Shown here piece by piece: positions 35,359-44,001 of a stretch of DNA of 44,001 nt. The position numbers and the translations under genes were made by a program. The stretch is from Balneolia bacterium (GTDB taxonomy: Bacteria; Bacteroidota; Rhodothermia; Balneolales; Cyclonatronaceae). Position 1 is the stretch's first letter. Each line of letters begins with the position of its first letter. The stretch is from positions 1 through 44,001 of the forward strand of contig JAIUMA010000024.1 in assembly GCA_022565795.1 (NCBI GenBank), in the 5' to 3' direction. The notes below the pieces were generated by a model that worked only from the letters and a program-made list of their open reading frames with translations, had not been told where the DNA came from and did not search any database.

Positions 35359-38300
35359 GTGCACATTTTTTCCCGCGTTTGTATTTTGTTGATTTTCATC
35401 GGAATTACTTCCGTTGATCTTCATGCACAGCAGTTCCGTGTTATTCAGCAAACGTCTGAATTTACCGATTACGAATTCCGGAACGACAGCCTCAAAATTG
35501 CAGCTCCGGAGTTTCTGGATGTCCCATTTCGCGAAGGCGAACTTCGCTACCGCGTGCTCGAACAGGACATCGTTCGCACAAACAGGGCTAATAACCTGAT
35601 GTCTCAGCAGGTAGGCACCGCTGAAGACCTGATGGCGATTATCCCATCGACCTCGGAGTCTTTCATTGTAGCAAGCCCGGTTTTTGAGTATCGCAAACAG
35701 TACCGCTCCACGCTTATCCTGAACGTTGCGCGCCAGGATTTGAACAATTCCGAGAGCTTTCTGGTAGCCAGACATTTGCGCATCAGGGTGTACAACGACC
35801 AGACCTGGTCTGCCAACGCCACGCAGGGAGCCGCCCGCCCGCTTTCGGCTGAAGCGCATCCCCTCAACAGCGGCACATGGTACCGGATACCGATTACTAA
35901 AAATGGAATCTACCGCCTGAGCCGCAGCTATCTTCGCGATTTGGGAATTGATACCGATAACATCGACCCGAGAAACATCCAAATATGGGGTACTCCGGGA
36001 TACGAGCTGCCAAAGCCGAACGCCGATGAGCGTCCTGCTTTTGCACAAATCCCGATTTTGGTTGAAGGTGAGTCAGACGGGAATTTCGGCAGTAACGATG
36101 CTGTCATATTCTACGCCAACGATATCAATGAGCGCATTTTCGATCCGGTTGCACGTGACTGGAGCCATAATCTGCATGCTTACGACACCCGGAACTACAT
36201 TTTTATAACCGTTGGGCAAGAGCGCGGACAGCGCCTCACTCCATTTCAGGCTTCCGGTTCGGTTTCTCAGGAGATTACACAATTCCGCGACTTCCTCTGG
36301 CTGGAGCAGGATCTCTACATGCCGGAATCCCAGCAGCGGTCCGGCACATTTTGGTTTGGTCAGCTTTTTACGCCTGAATTCAGCAATCAAACCGTATTCA
36401 CAGATACACTTGCCGGCTTCATCCAGGGCACTGATGTGGAATTCAGAGCCAGAATGGGCGCGCGTTCCAGAACGACATCATCATTCAGTTTTACTAAGGC
36501 CGGACAAAATGCGGGCTCAATCACCATTACGCCAATCACAAATCTCGTATCGGCAACAGGGAGAGCGGCCAATTTGGGTAACATCACTCGCATCATCAAT
36601 AATGTAAACCTGGAGAACGACCGCATTCAGGTTCAGGCGCAGTTTAACCCAACTTCACCCGATACACGCGGTTGGGTAGACTTCATCCATATTCGCGCCA
36701 ATCGTCTTTTAGCTCCGAATAACGGTATTCTGGAGTTTTTGTCACCTGATGATGCTGAAAGCAGCCCGCAGATAGCCCGATACGTATTTAATGGCTTCAC
36801 TTCTCAGCCGATGGTGATGGATGTCACCGATCCTGCTAATCCCGTTCTCATTCCTTCTGAAGGCAGTGGTAACAACTGGTCGGCCCGCTATTTCTACAGC
36901 CCGGGCCGCAAGCTGATTGCCGCCACAAGATTTTTAACGCCTGCAATGGGCTCACCGGTGGCGAACCAAAACCTGAGCGGCACCAACTTTTTCCCTGATT
37001 ACATCATCGTAACGCACGAAACCCTGGTAGACGCGGCACAACGGCTCGCCGACTACCGTGCGGCGCAAAACGGCTTGCGCCCTTTAATCGTAACGCAGCG
37101 CCAGATTTTTAATGAGTTTAATGGCGGCGTTGCAGACCCTGTTGCCATTCGCGACTTCATGAAGTACCTGTATGATATGGCCGGACTCGATGATGATCTG
37201 ATGCCGAAATATCTTGTACTATTTGGCAACGCCACTTTCGACTACAAAGGCATTGAGACTTCCCCTATGCAGAACCTGGTGTTCAACTTCCAGCACTATG
37301 TCGACAACGACAACCTGTCCAGAGTTGACACCTACGGAAGCGATGATTTCTTTGCTTTCCTTGGCGATGATGAGGGCAGCTGGAGACGTCAGGATCAGAA
37401 CAACCGTCTGGACGTGCAGATTGGCCGCTTTCCGGTACAAACCCTGGAACAGGCCAACAATATGGTCGATAAAGTGATTGCCTTTGAAAACCTGGAGCAG
37501 GCCGGCGACTGGCGCACGCTCTTCACTTTTACCGCAGACGATAACGTAAACGGTCAGAGCAACGACCGTGATCTGCACACATTTAACGCCGACTTCACTG
37601 CTGAAACCATAGATGAAGACGCAACCGGCATCCGTGTGCGCAAGCTCTATCAGTTCAGCTATCCGGTCGAGAACACACCTGCAGGTCAGCGCGTACCGCA
37701 GGCCACTACAGCTCTGGTGAATCAAATAAATAATGGTACGCTCACGCTGCATTTTTCCGGGCATGGAAGCGAGCAGCAGCTTACGCAGCAGCGTCTGTTT
37801 CAATCCTCAGATATTCCCCGCCTCACCAACCGTAACCGACCGTTCATTATGGTTACGGCCACCTGTTCGTTCGGGCGATACGACGATAATGTTGACTTCT
37901 CCGGTGCCGAAAAGCTCATTAACCACAACAATGGCGGTGCTGTAGCTTCGCTTACGACCTCGCGCGTAGTATTTACCAGTAGCAGTCCAAATGCCGGGCA
38001 GGATAATAACTTTGCCCTTCATATCGAGCTTACGCGACAGATGGTTGAGCGAAACCCTGACGGTTCAAACAAAACGATTGGTCAAATTTTCAAAGACACC
38101 AAAAACTTTGTCACTGCTAATAACGAGGCCGCTGGTAACAACAGAATTAACAGCCGTAAATTTGTGCTTCTGGGGGATCCGGCTATGACGATGGGACTTC
38201 CTGAAAAGCAAATTGATATAACCAGTATCAACGACATCACAGATTTCAGCACCGGCCCGCTGCAGATTCGCTCTCTGGACCGAATGACCATTGCGGGTCA

Positions 38301-39324
38301 GGTTAGCGATGCCAACGGGCTACCGGATACCGATTTTAATGGTGAAGGCGTCGTGCGCGTATTTGATGCATCGAGGCTTGAGTCGCTGCCTAACCCGGAC
38401 GTAACCTGCGGGCTCCTTCAGCCCGAGTGTGGTTTCCGCGTTCAAAACGACGTGCTTTTCAATGGTCGCGTGAGTATTGTAAACGGTGAATTCAGCACGG
38501 AGTTTATCGTGCCTAAGGATATCGCCTACTCCGATTCCCTCGCCCGAATCCACGTATATGCTGTAAACCCAACCCGTACCGATGCTGCAGGCTCGTTCTC
38601 CGGTTTCTTCCTCAACGGAATTAATGAAGAAGCTGAAAACATTTTCGACGGTCCGGAGCTCGATGCCTACCTGAACGACGACAACTTTGTGAACGGCTCG
38701 CTGGTCAACCAGGATCCGACGCTGTTCGTAAACGTCTTCAGTGAAGGCGGTGTAAATACCACTGGAGCCGGCGTAGGGCACGAAATTATCGCCATATTGC
38801 GGAATGTAGACAATCCGCAGCAGGAACAGACGTTTATACTAAATGATTTCTATTCCGGCGAACTCGATGATTTCACCCGCGGGCAGATTGAATATCCGCT
38901 GGACAATCTCGAAGACGGAAGCTACTCCCTGAGCGTTCGCGTATGGGATGTTTTCAACAATGTCGGAGAGTCTGAAATCTTTTTTGATGTTTCCGGTGGC
39001 AATGACCTCACCATCCGAAACGTGTATAACTATCCTAACCCAATGAATAACTTCACCAGGTTTGCTTTTGAGCACAATCAGGCCGTTGGTCAGCCGCTTG
39101 ACGTGTTCATCCGAATCTATACGCTTTCGGGCAGACCTGTTGCACAAATTCGTGAAAGCCGCATAGCAACCGGCAATCTGGAAATGTTTGAGTGGGCCGG
39201 CCGCGACGACGACAACAATCGCCTGGCCGCCGGAACCTATCTGTATCACCTTCGTGTGCGCACCGACGGACCCGAAGGCAGGATCACACAAGAAAAGATT
39301 GAACGACTTGTAATCATTCGATAA
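35359..39324 (+). CDS. porU: Type IX secretion system sortase PorU (C25 gingipain-like peptidase)
   Basis: The frame is open from TTG 35305, but the GTG at 35359 gives a clean signal peptide (MHIFSRVCILLIFIG..., cleaved near HAQ), so I prefer it; the product is then 1321 residues. PorU cuts the sorting domain off exported proteins at the cell surface and attaches them to A-type LPS. The C25 domain spans about 545-940. The catalytic pair is His802 (HFSGHGSEQQ) and Cys836 (TATCSFGRYD), 34 apart, about the spacing in gingipains. The C-terminus carries its own sorting-like domain (YNYPNPMNNFTRF to VIIR). porV follows, as in other Bacteroidota. Confidence 0.92.
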   Translation: MHIFSRVCILLIFIGITSVDLHAQQFRVIQQTSEFTDYEFRNDSLKIAAPEFLDVPFREGELRYRVLEQDIVRTNRANNLMSQQVGTAEDLMAIIPSTSESFIVASPVFEYRKQYRSTLILNVARQDLNNSESFLVARHLRIRVYNDQTWSANATQGAARPLSAEAHPLNSGTWYRIPITKNGIYRLSRSYLRDLGIDTDNIDPRNIQIWGTPGYELPKPNADERPAFAQIPILVEGESDGNFGSNDAVIFYANDINERIFDPVARDWSHNLHAYDTRNYIFITVGQERGQRLTPFQASGSVSQEITQFRDFLWLEQDLYMPESQQRSGTFWFGQLFTPEFSNQTVFTDTLAGFIQGTDVEFRARMGARSRTTSSFSFTKAGQNAGSITITPITNLVSATGRAANLGNITRIINNVNLENDRIQVQAQFNPTSPDTRGWVDFIHIRANRLLAPNNGILEFLSPDDAESSPQIARYVFNGFTSQPMVMDVTDPANPVLIPSEGSGNNWSARYFYSPGRKLIAATRFLTPAMGSPVANQNLSGTNFFPDYIIVTHETLVDAAQRLADYRAAQNGLRPLIVTQRQIFNEFNGGVADPVAIRDFMKYLYDMAGLDDDLMPKYLVLFGNATFDYKGIETSPMQNLVFNFQHYVDNDNLSRVDTYGSDDFFAFLGDDEGSWRRQDQNNRLDVQIGRFPVQTLEQANNMVDKVIAFENLEQAGDWRTLFTFTADDNVNGQSNDRDLHTFNADFTAETIDEDATGIRVRKLYQFSYPVENTPAGQRVPQATTALVNQINNGTLTLHFSGHGSEQQLTQQRLFQSSDIPRLTNRNRPFIMVTATCSFGRYDDNVDFSGAEKLINHNNGGAVASLTTSRVVFTSSSPNAGQDNNFALHIELTRQMVERNPDGSNKTIGQIFKDTKNFVTANNEAAGNNRINSRKFVLLGDPAMTMGLPEKQIDITSINDITDFSTGPLQIRSLDRMTIAGQVSDANGLPDTDFNGEGVVRVFDASRLESLPNPDVTCGLLQPECGFRVQNDVLFNGRVSIVNGEFSTEFIVPKDIAYSDSLARIHVYAVNPTRTDAAGSFSGFFLNGINEEAENIFDGPELDAYLNDDNFVNGSLVNQDPTLFVNVFSEGGVNTTGAGVGHEIIAILRNVDNPQQEQTFILNDFYSGELDDFTRGQIEYPLDNLEDGSYSLSVRVWDVFNNVGESEIFFDVSGGNDLTIRNVYNYPNPMNNFTRFAFEHNQAVGQPLDVFIRIYTLSGRPVAQIRESRIATGNLEMFEWAGRDDDNNRLAAGTYLYHLRVRTDGPEGRITQEKIERLVIIR

Positions 39325-39429
39325 AATTTCCGAAAGACTGGAAATCTATCCTTAATTTAAAACATACGTCTATAAAACAGCCGATACCGAACACCATCGT
39401 TTATTAACAATCCATAGATTAACGAAGAT

Positions 39430-40545
39430 ATGAAGCAAGTAACAAAATCTATACTCACCGGTATGCTGCTGATCTGCCTCGGCGCTGGCTACAGCTTTGC
39501 ACAGGTGGGTATCACCGCAGTTCCTTTTATGCAAATCGAGCCTGATTCCCGTACTCCGGGTATGGGTAACGCAGGCGTGGCTATTGCCGACAACGCATCC
39601 GCTGTTTTTTGGAATCCCGCAGGTCTGGCTTTTCAGCCAAAAGAAACCCAGCTTTCATTAACCTACGCGAGCTGGCTTCCGAACTTCAACACCGACCTTT
39701 TCTACAACTACCTTGTAGGTAAAACCCACATTGACGGCATCGGTACTATTGGCGGACACATCACCTACCTCAACCTTGGAGAACAGATTCAAACCGATGA
39801 AACCGGCCGGGAGCTCAGAAGCTTTTCGAGCTATGAGCTGGCAACAGGTCTTAGCTACGGTTTCCAGCTGAACGACAATTGGGCGCTTGGAACGGGCTTC
39901 CGCTTCATTTACAGCCGCCTCACTCCAAATATCGATGTTGGTGGTCAGACAGCGAAAGCAGGTACCAGTGTTGGTATCGACGTAGCTGCGCTCTACCGCA
40001 GTAATGAGTTTATCCTGTTCGATCGTGCTTCCCGTTTCAGTGCAGGTGTAAACCTTTCGAACATTGGTCCTGCCATTCAGTATACGGATGATGCCCAGAG
40101 CGATCCGCTCCCTACCCTCCTTCGCATGGGCGTAGCCTACGATATCGCGCTTGATGATCAGGGTTTCAATACCATTACCTTTGCTGGTGATGTATCCAAA
40201 ATTATGGCTCGTAACGATACCGCCGGGCAGGCTATGGGCGTAATGGAAGCCCTCTACAGATCATGGGACACATACACCCGTTTTGACGGCCAGGACTTCA
40301 TTGATGTACCGCTTGCGGAGCAGTTCATGTACGCCATTGGCGCCGAATACTGGTACAACCAGCAGTTCGCCATCCGTACCGGTTATTTCTACGAGGCACC
40401 AAACAACGGTGACCGTCAGTTCCTTACTTTCGGTGCCGGTCTGCGATACAATATGTTCGGGGTCGATTTCAGCTACTTGTATACCATCCGGGAAGATCAC
40501 CCGCTGGCCAATACCATCCGATTATCGGTTCTGCTGAATTTCTGA
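39430..40545 (+). CDS. porV: Type IX secretion outer-membrane protein PorV
   Basis: This 371-residue barrel protein has a signal peptide cleaved near SFA-QV (residue 24) and the family blocks PDSRTPGMGNAGVAIAD and FWNPAGLAF. It ends in an amphipathic strand, NTIRLSVLLNF, of the kind inserted by BamA. PorV collects cargo from the translocon and brings it to PorU in the attachment complex. The adjacent gene order and the strength of the match leave little doubt. It lies 105 bases after porU. Confidence 0.93.
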   Translation: MKQVTKSILTGMLLICLGAGYSFAQVGITAVPFMQIEPDSRTPGMGNAGVAIADNASAVFWNPAGLAFQPKETQLSLTYASWLPNFNTDLFYNYLVGKTHIDGIGTIGGHITYLNLGEQIQTDETGRELRSFSSYELATGLSYGFQLNDNWALGTGFRFIYSRLTPNIDVGGQTAKAGTSVGIDVAALYRSNEFILFDRASRFSAGVNLSNIGPAIQYTDDAQSDPLPTLLRMGVAYDIALDDQGFNTITFAGDVSKIMARNDTAGQAMGVMEALYRSWDTYTRFDGQDFIDVPLAEQFMYAIGAEYWYNQQFAIRTGYFYEAPNNGDRQFLTFGAGLRYNMFGVDFSYLYTIREDHPLANTIRLSVLLNF

Positions 40546-40580
40546 CATATCCCTAATATTTCCATCGCATAAGCATTTTC

Positions 40581-43500
40581 ATGCTCCATTTCTTCATTAC
40601 AGGCAGAAGAATATCCACAGCGGGTATTCTTCTGCTTTTTATTTTTGGCTTCTCTTTTTCTCCGGTGAAGGCACAGGAAACGGTTGTTCCGGCCTTTAAA
40701 CCTCATCAACTTTCTGATAGCGCCGAGCGTCCTGCCCCGTTAAGTTACCCCATCTCCCAGGGAACCATCCATATTGTAGCAGCGATGGTTGAGTTCGAGC
40801 CAGAAGAAAACCGCTTTACTTCCGGCAACGGAACGTTTGAGCTCGATTACCTGATGCGCGATGACATCACAATCGGGCCCCTGCCGCACGATCAGGGCTA
40901 CTTCGAGGCACATCTGCAGTTTGCACGCAACTATTTCGAACAGGCATCCGGCGGCCAGCTCGATATTGAATTCACCGTACTTCCGCAAGTTTACCGCCTG
41001 GATAAGCCGATGCGTGAATATTCTCCAACCGGTCCTGACGACAGCGAAAATTTTCGTCTGGGTGATCTGTTCTACGACACATGGACGACCGTAGCCGCCT
41101 CCGACCTGCCCGACCTGAGCGGTCTTCCGCAGGATCGAACGATGTTTGTCATTTTTCATGCTGGTGCAGGCCGCGACATCGAGCTCACCGGCACCATTCT
41201 GGATAACACGCCGCAGGATATTCCCTCTGTGTTTCTTGATAAGGATGCTGTGTCAAGGCTTTCCTCTGATGCCGGACCTGATTTCGACGGCATTCCCCTT
41301 CCCGGTGGCCTTCGGGTAACTAATACCGCAATTTTGCCCCAAACGCAGTCCAGACGCGGTGAAGACGTAACCGGCGCAGAAATCGTGCTTGAGCTTTCCA
41401 TAAACGGTATTCTTACCGCCAACGTAGGCAGCTTTCTTGGTCTGCCCGACCTGTTCAACACGGAAACGGGATCATCCGGAATTGGTCAGTTCGGCCTGAT
41501 GGACGGTGCCGGTATTTTTTCTTATTACGGACTTTTTCCACCGCTACCCTCAGCATGGGAACGCATATTCATGGGCTGGGATACACCTTTCGACATTTCG
41601 CTTTCGGACGAGGCGCCCATCACCCTGCCTTCCGTTGCACTTGGCGACGCCTCCGCACGGGTAGCTCGACATCGGATTTCCTCCGACGAGTATTTTCTGG
41701 TCGAAAACCGCCACCGTGATCCTCAGGATACAGGAGTAGAGCTCACTTTCCGGCTGCCTGACGGCTCCATAGAAACGCGCACCTTCGATAATAGCGAAGA
41801 CCGCTTTTCACCGACGGACCAAAGTGATTACGATGAAATTTTCCCTGCAGGCGTGCTGGTAAACGTCAGTAATTTCGACTGGAGTCTTCCCGGCGGGCTT
41901 GATGTAGGTGAAGACGGCATTCCGGGCTCTGACGACGACAGAATACTGAACGGCGGCATGCTCATCTGGCATATCGATGAGGCCGTGATACGCAGAACTA
42001 TCGACGACAATGCGATCAATAATAACTTCGACCGACGTGGTATTGCGCTTCAGGAGGCTGATGGTGCGCAGGATATCGGTCGTCCTGCCCAGGGACTGAC
42101 CAACTTCGCCAACGGCGGGCCGTTCGACTTCTGGTGGTCGGGCAACGACTTTACGGTGATTACACCAACCGGCCAGCGTATCGTATTGTACCAAAATCGC
42201 TTTGCGGACGATACTTTCCCGAATAACCGCAGCAATACCGGAAGCAGCACCTTTTTTGAATTTTATGATTTTTCCGACAATCTGCCGGTTGCTTCATTCC
42301 GCGCCAGAACGGCTTCAGCGGAGAATGTAAATCTGCTTTATGAAGGCAACATAGGTACGGGTTATAGCCAGATGGAAGGCCTGTTTTACGCATGGCCGCA
42401 ATCACCTTCACTCTACTCATCCGGGCAGGGAACACCGTTTTTGCTCGTTCCAAGCGCTTCAACCGTCTCAGCTTTTCCATTAAATGCTGAAGCAGGAATT
42501 GATGAAGCAGGCCGCATCGATTTACCTTCAGGCACCGGCATGCCACTATTTACGATGGATGGCGTCCTGACCGTAAGCGAAGATTCCGATGGCTTCAGCG
42601 CTTCTCTTTTCCAGTATGATGAATCTTCTTCTGCTTTCGAAACAGTCTGGGCAACAGGCATTCCGGAGGCCGTTTTTGGCATCCCTTCTACCGTTGATGG
42701 TCAGCTAATCGATATTGATACCACGCCCGCAAGGCTTAATGCGCAAACTGGTGAGATCCAGCTCGTAAGCGGAGGTTTCCAGCAGAGCGCTTCAGTTGGC
42801 GGCGTGCAAACCATCATCGAAAACGGGCAGCTTACGACCACCGACGGTCGCATAAGCAGGAATGTGGGATCCGGAGACGAATCGAGAGTGTATGCGGCAA
42901 CCGTAAGGGTTAACACAGATGCGTCGCCTCAGCCCCTGCTCATCACCAATAATCAAATCACCCTTTTGGCAGAAGACTCCCGCGATGACATCACCCTTGC
43001 ACAGACATCGGGATTTCCGGGTCTCAGCTGGCCGGCACTGGTCGATTTCAACAACGACGGCTCGCTGGACTTCCTTTACATCAACTTTGCCGAGAATCGC
43101 CTTGAAGGGCGAAATGACAACGGCGCTTTCCTTTGGGATTTCCCGCTTGACGCGCCTGAGGGTCAGCGGTTTCTGTCTACTCCGATTGTAGCTGACCTCA
43201 CCGGCGACGGCCGCGCTGATCTGCTTGTTCCGGCAGCAGACAGCCTTTCTTACATTATTCATGCTTTCGACAACCGCCTCAACCCGATCGACGGTTTCCC
43301 TCTCTACGCCGGTTCACTATCTGATGACCCGCTGGAGTTTCCGCTTCAGCCCGTTCTGAGAGATAATCTGCTGTATGCGGTCAGCTCCGCCGGTGATCTT
43401 AAAATCTGGGAGCTCGACGGTACGGGTGAGGTTTTCTGGGGATCTGTTTACGGAAATGACCCCGGAAATAAAGTAGCCGCAAATCCGCTTGGCGACAGCG

Positions 43501-43799
43501 ATGGTCCTTCCGCTTTCGGTCTCCTCAACGCTGAGGAGACTTACAACTGGCCCAATCCTGCAACCAACGAGACGTGGGTAAGGTATCAAACCAGTGAGCA
43601 AGCCGACATCACCATTACGGTAACCAATATGAGCGGTAACCGCTTGTATGAGCGCCGTCTGCAGTCCAGAGGCGGAACGCCCGAGGAAGTTCTGCTCGAC
43701 ACATCCGGATGGAGCAGCGGTGTTTACTACGCCCGCGTACGGGCCACCAACGGCGGACGCGAAGAAACCCGCCTCATTAAAATTGCCGTAATTCGATAA
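40581..43799 (+). CDS. Secreted M6-like pseudo-metalloprotease with type IX sorting domain
   Basis: This 1072-residue protein has a signal peptide to about residue 31 (VKAQ). Residues about 60-330 follow the M6 (immune inhibitor A-like) layout. At the active site the family H-E-F-G-H-x-LGLPDL reads ANVGSFLGLPDLF (Ala280, Asn281, Ser284), so both zinc histidines and the glutamate are missing, while the LGLPDL end and the Met-turn region GQFGLMDGAG (near 302) are kept. Later come FG-GAP/VCBS-like calcium loops (DFNNDGSLDFL near 819, DLTGDGRADLL near 870) and a sorting domain from about 988 (YNWPNPATNET to AVIR). It starts 35 bases after porV, so it is probably in the same operon. A binding or structural role is likelier than proteolysis. 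Confidence 0.85.
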   Translation: MLHFFITGRRISTAGILLLFIFGFSFSPVKAQETVVPAFKPHQLSDSAERPAPLSYPISQGTIHIVAAMVEFEPEENRFTSGNGTFELDYLMRDDITIGPLPHDQGYFEAHLQFARNYFEQASGGQLDIEFTVLPQVYRLDKPMREYSPTGPDDSENFRLGDLFYDTWTTVAASDLPDLSGLPQDRTMFVIFHAGAGRDIELTGTILDNTPQDIPSVFLDKDAVSRLSSDAGPDFDGIPLPGGLRVTNTAILPQTQSRRGEDVTGAEIVLELSINGILTANVGSFLGLPDLFNTETGSSGIGQFGLMDGAGIFSYYGLFPPLPSAWERIFMGWDTPFDISLSDEAPITLPSVALGDASARVARHRISSDEYFLVENRHRDPQDTGVELTFRLPDGSIETRTFDNSEDRFSPTDQSDYDEIFPAGVLVNVSNFDWSLPGGLDVGEDGIPGSDDDRILNGGMLIWHIDEAVIRRTIDDNAINNNFDRRGIALQEADGAQDIGRPAQGLTNFANGGPFDFWWSGNDFTVITPTGQRIVLYQNRFADDTFPNNRSNTGSSTFFEFYDFSDNLPVASFRARTASAENVNLLYEGNIGTGYSQMEGLFYAWPQSPSLYSSGQGTPFLLVPSASTVSAFPLNAEAGIDEAGRIDLPSGTGMPLFTMDGVLTVSEDSDGFSASLFQYDESSSAFETVWATGIPEAVFGIPSTVDGQLIDIDTTPARLNAQTGEIQLVSGGFQQSASVGGVQTIIENGQLTTTDGRISRNVGSGDESRVYAATVRVNTDASPQPLLITNNQITLLAEDSRDDITLAQTSGFPGLSWPALVDFNNDGSLDFLYINFAENRLEGRNDNGAFLWDFPLDAPEGQRFLSTPIVADLTGDGRADLLVPAADSLSYIIHAFDNRLNPIDGFPLYAGSLSDDPLEFPLQPVLRDNLLYAVSSAGDLKIWELDGTGEVFWGSVYGNDPGNKVAANPLGDSDGPSAFGLLNAEETYNWPNPATNETWVRYQTSEQADITITVTNMSGNRLYERRLQSRGGTPEEVLLDTSGWSSGVYYARVRATNGGREETRLIKIAVIR

Positions 43800-43820
43800 T
43801 TTCTCTTTTTAGCTTTATAC

Positions 43821-44001
43821 ATGACTTTTTCCGGTTCCTTATTTAGCAAACGTTTCTTTAAAGGCCTGCTGGCAGCCGGAGCTATGGCGCTGCTTGGTCC
43901 TGCCATTACCGATGTTTACCATGCTGAAGCCCAGCAGCGGCCCGCCTGGCTGAACTACCCGCACAACCATCTCGACTGGTACACTATTAGCAGCGAGCAT
44001 T
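43821..44001 (+). CDS. Exported protein, 3' partial
   Basis: ATG at 43821 opens a frame that runs off the window after 60 codons. It starts with a basic segment and a hydrophobic stretch (GLLAAGAMALLGPAI), likely a signal peptide, followed by AQQRPAWLNYPHNHLDWYTI. The form 'LDWYTI-x-x-EH' recalls the opening of surface beta-propeller (PD40/TolB-like) proteins of Bacteroidota, but too little is visible to assign it. It starts 21 bases after the M6-like gene and probably extends the porU operon. Confidence 0.7.
   Translation, partial: MTFSGSLFSKRFFKGLLAAGAMALLGPAITDVYHAEAQQRPAWLNYPHNHLDWYTISSEH

Noticed and set aside
37219-37803. 194-codon open frame antisense to porU
   Set aside because: It overlaps the C25 peptidase domain of porU and has no promoter or domain support.
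1-44001. Genomic island, prophage or defence system
   Set aside because: No integrase, transposase, tRNA-associated repeat, phage gene or recognised defence gene was found, and composition looks uniform by eye.

Overview
The window looks like a chromosome segment of a facultatively anaerobic Bacteroidota-type bacterium, most likely Balneolales/Rhodothermota. The reasons are: type IX secretion genes (porU, porV) and several proteins with C-terminal type IX sorting domains; a dockerin-like domain of a style I associate with Balneolota; near-absence of Shine-Dalgarno sequences; and promoters of the TTG-N19..21-TAnnTTTG type seen in Bacteroidota. The lineage is an inference from gene content; no rRNA is present. 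I saw no tRNA, rRNA, CRISPR array, insertion sequence or prophage. The region reads as ordinary, densely packed chromosome.

Layout. 1-3002: the 3' part of a large secreted protein with two tandem repeats, a dockerin-like pair and a sorting domain. 3175-9246: a mixed-acid fermentation block with an FNT formate/nitrite channel, a STAS-like protein on the other strand, pyruvate formate-lyase (pflB), its activase (pflA) and an OFA-type MFS carrier. 9253-14094 (minus strand): a lipoprotein, a matrixin-like metalloprotease lipoprotein with a long coiled-coil insert, a PorV/PorQ-family outer-membrane protein, and a LuxC/LuxE fatty-acid reductase pair without luciferase. 14286-17704 (minus): sdhCAB, a type-B menaquinone succinate dehydrogenase/fumarate reductase.

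18022-22775 (plus): an IMPACT/YigZ protein, a PduO-type cobalamin adenosyltransferase, a membrane-anchored SGNH-TPR protein and a phosphoglucosamine mutase-like enzyme. 23005-28935: lexA, a CnoX-like thioredoxin-TPR protein, rplU-rpmA, an FAH-family enzyme, an M23 peptidase and ridA. 29212-31777: two tandem paralogous TPR lipoproteins. 32041-34997: a cystathionine gamma-synthase-like enzyme, an NTF2-like lipoprotein and a thiolase. 35359-44001: porU, porV, a secreted M6-like protein whose HExxH zinc motif is lost, and the start of another exported protein.

Two observations stand out. The M6 homologue directly downstream of porUV keeps the fold landmarks around its active site but has A-N-V-G-S where H-E-x-x-H should be, so it looks like a pseudoprotease retained beside the sorting machinery. 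Separately, the 12-mer TATTAGATTATT lies just upstream of pflB and recurs as the arms of a perfect 14-bp inverted repeat upstream of sdhC, which suggests one regulator acting on both the fermentative and the respiratory/fumarate branches.
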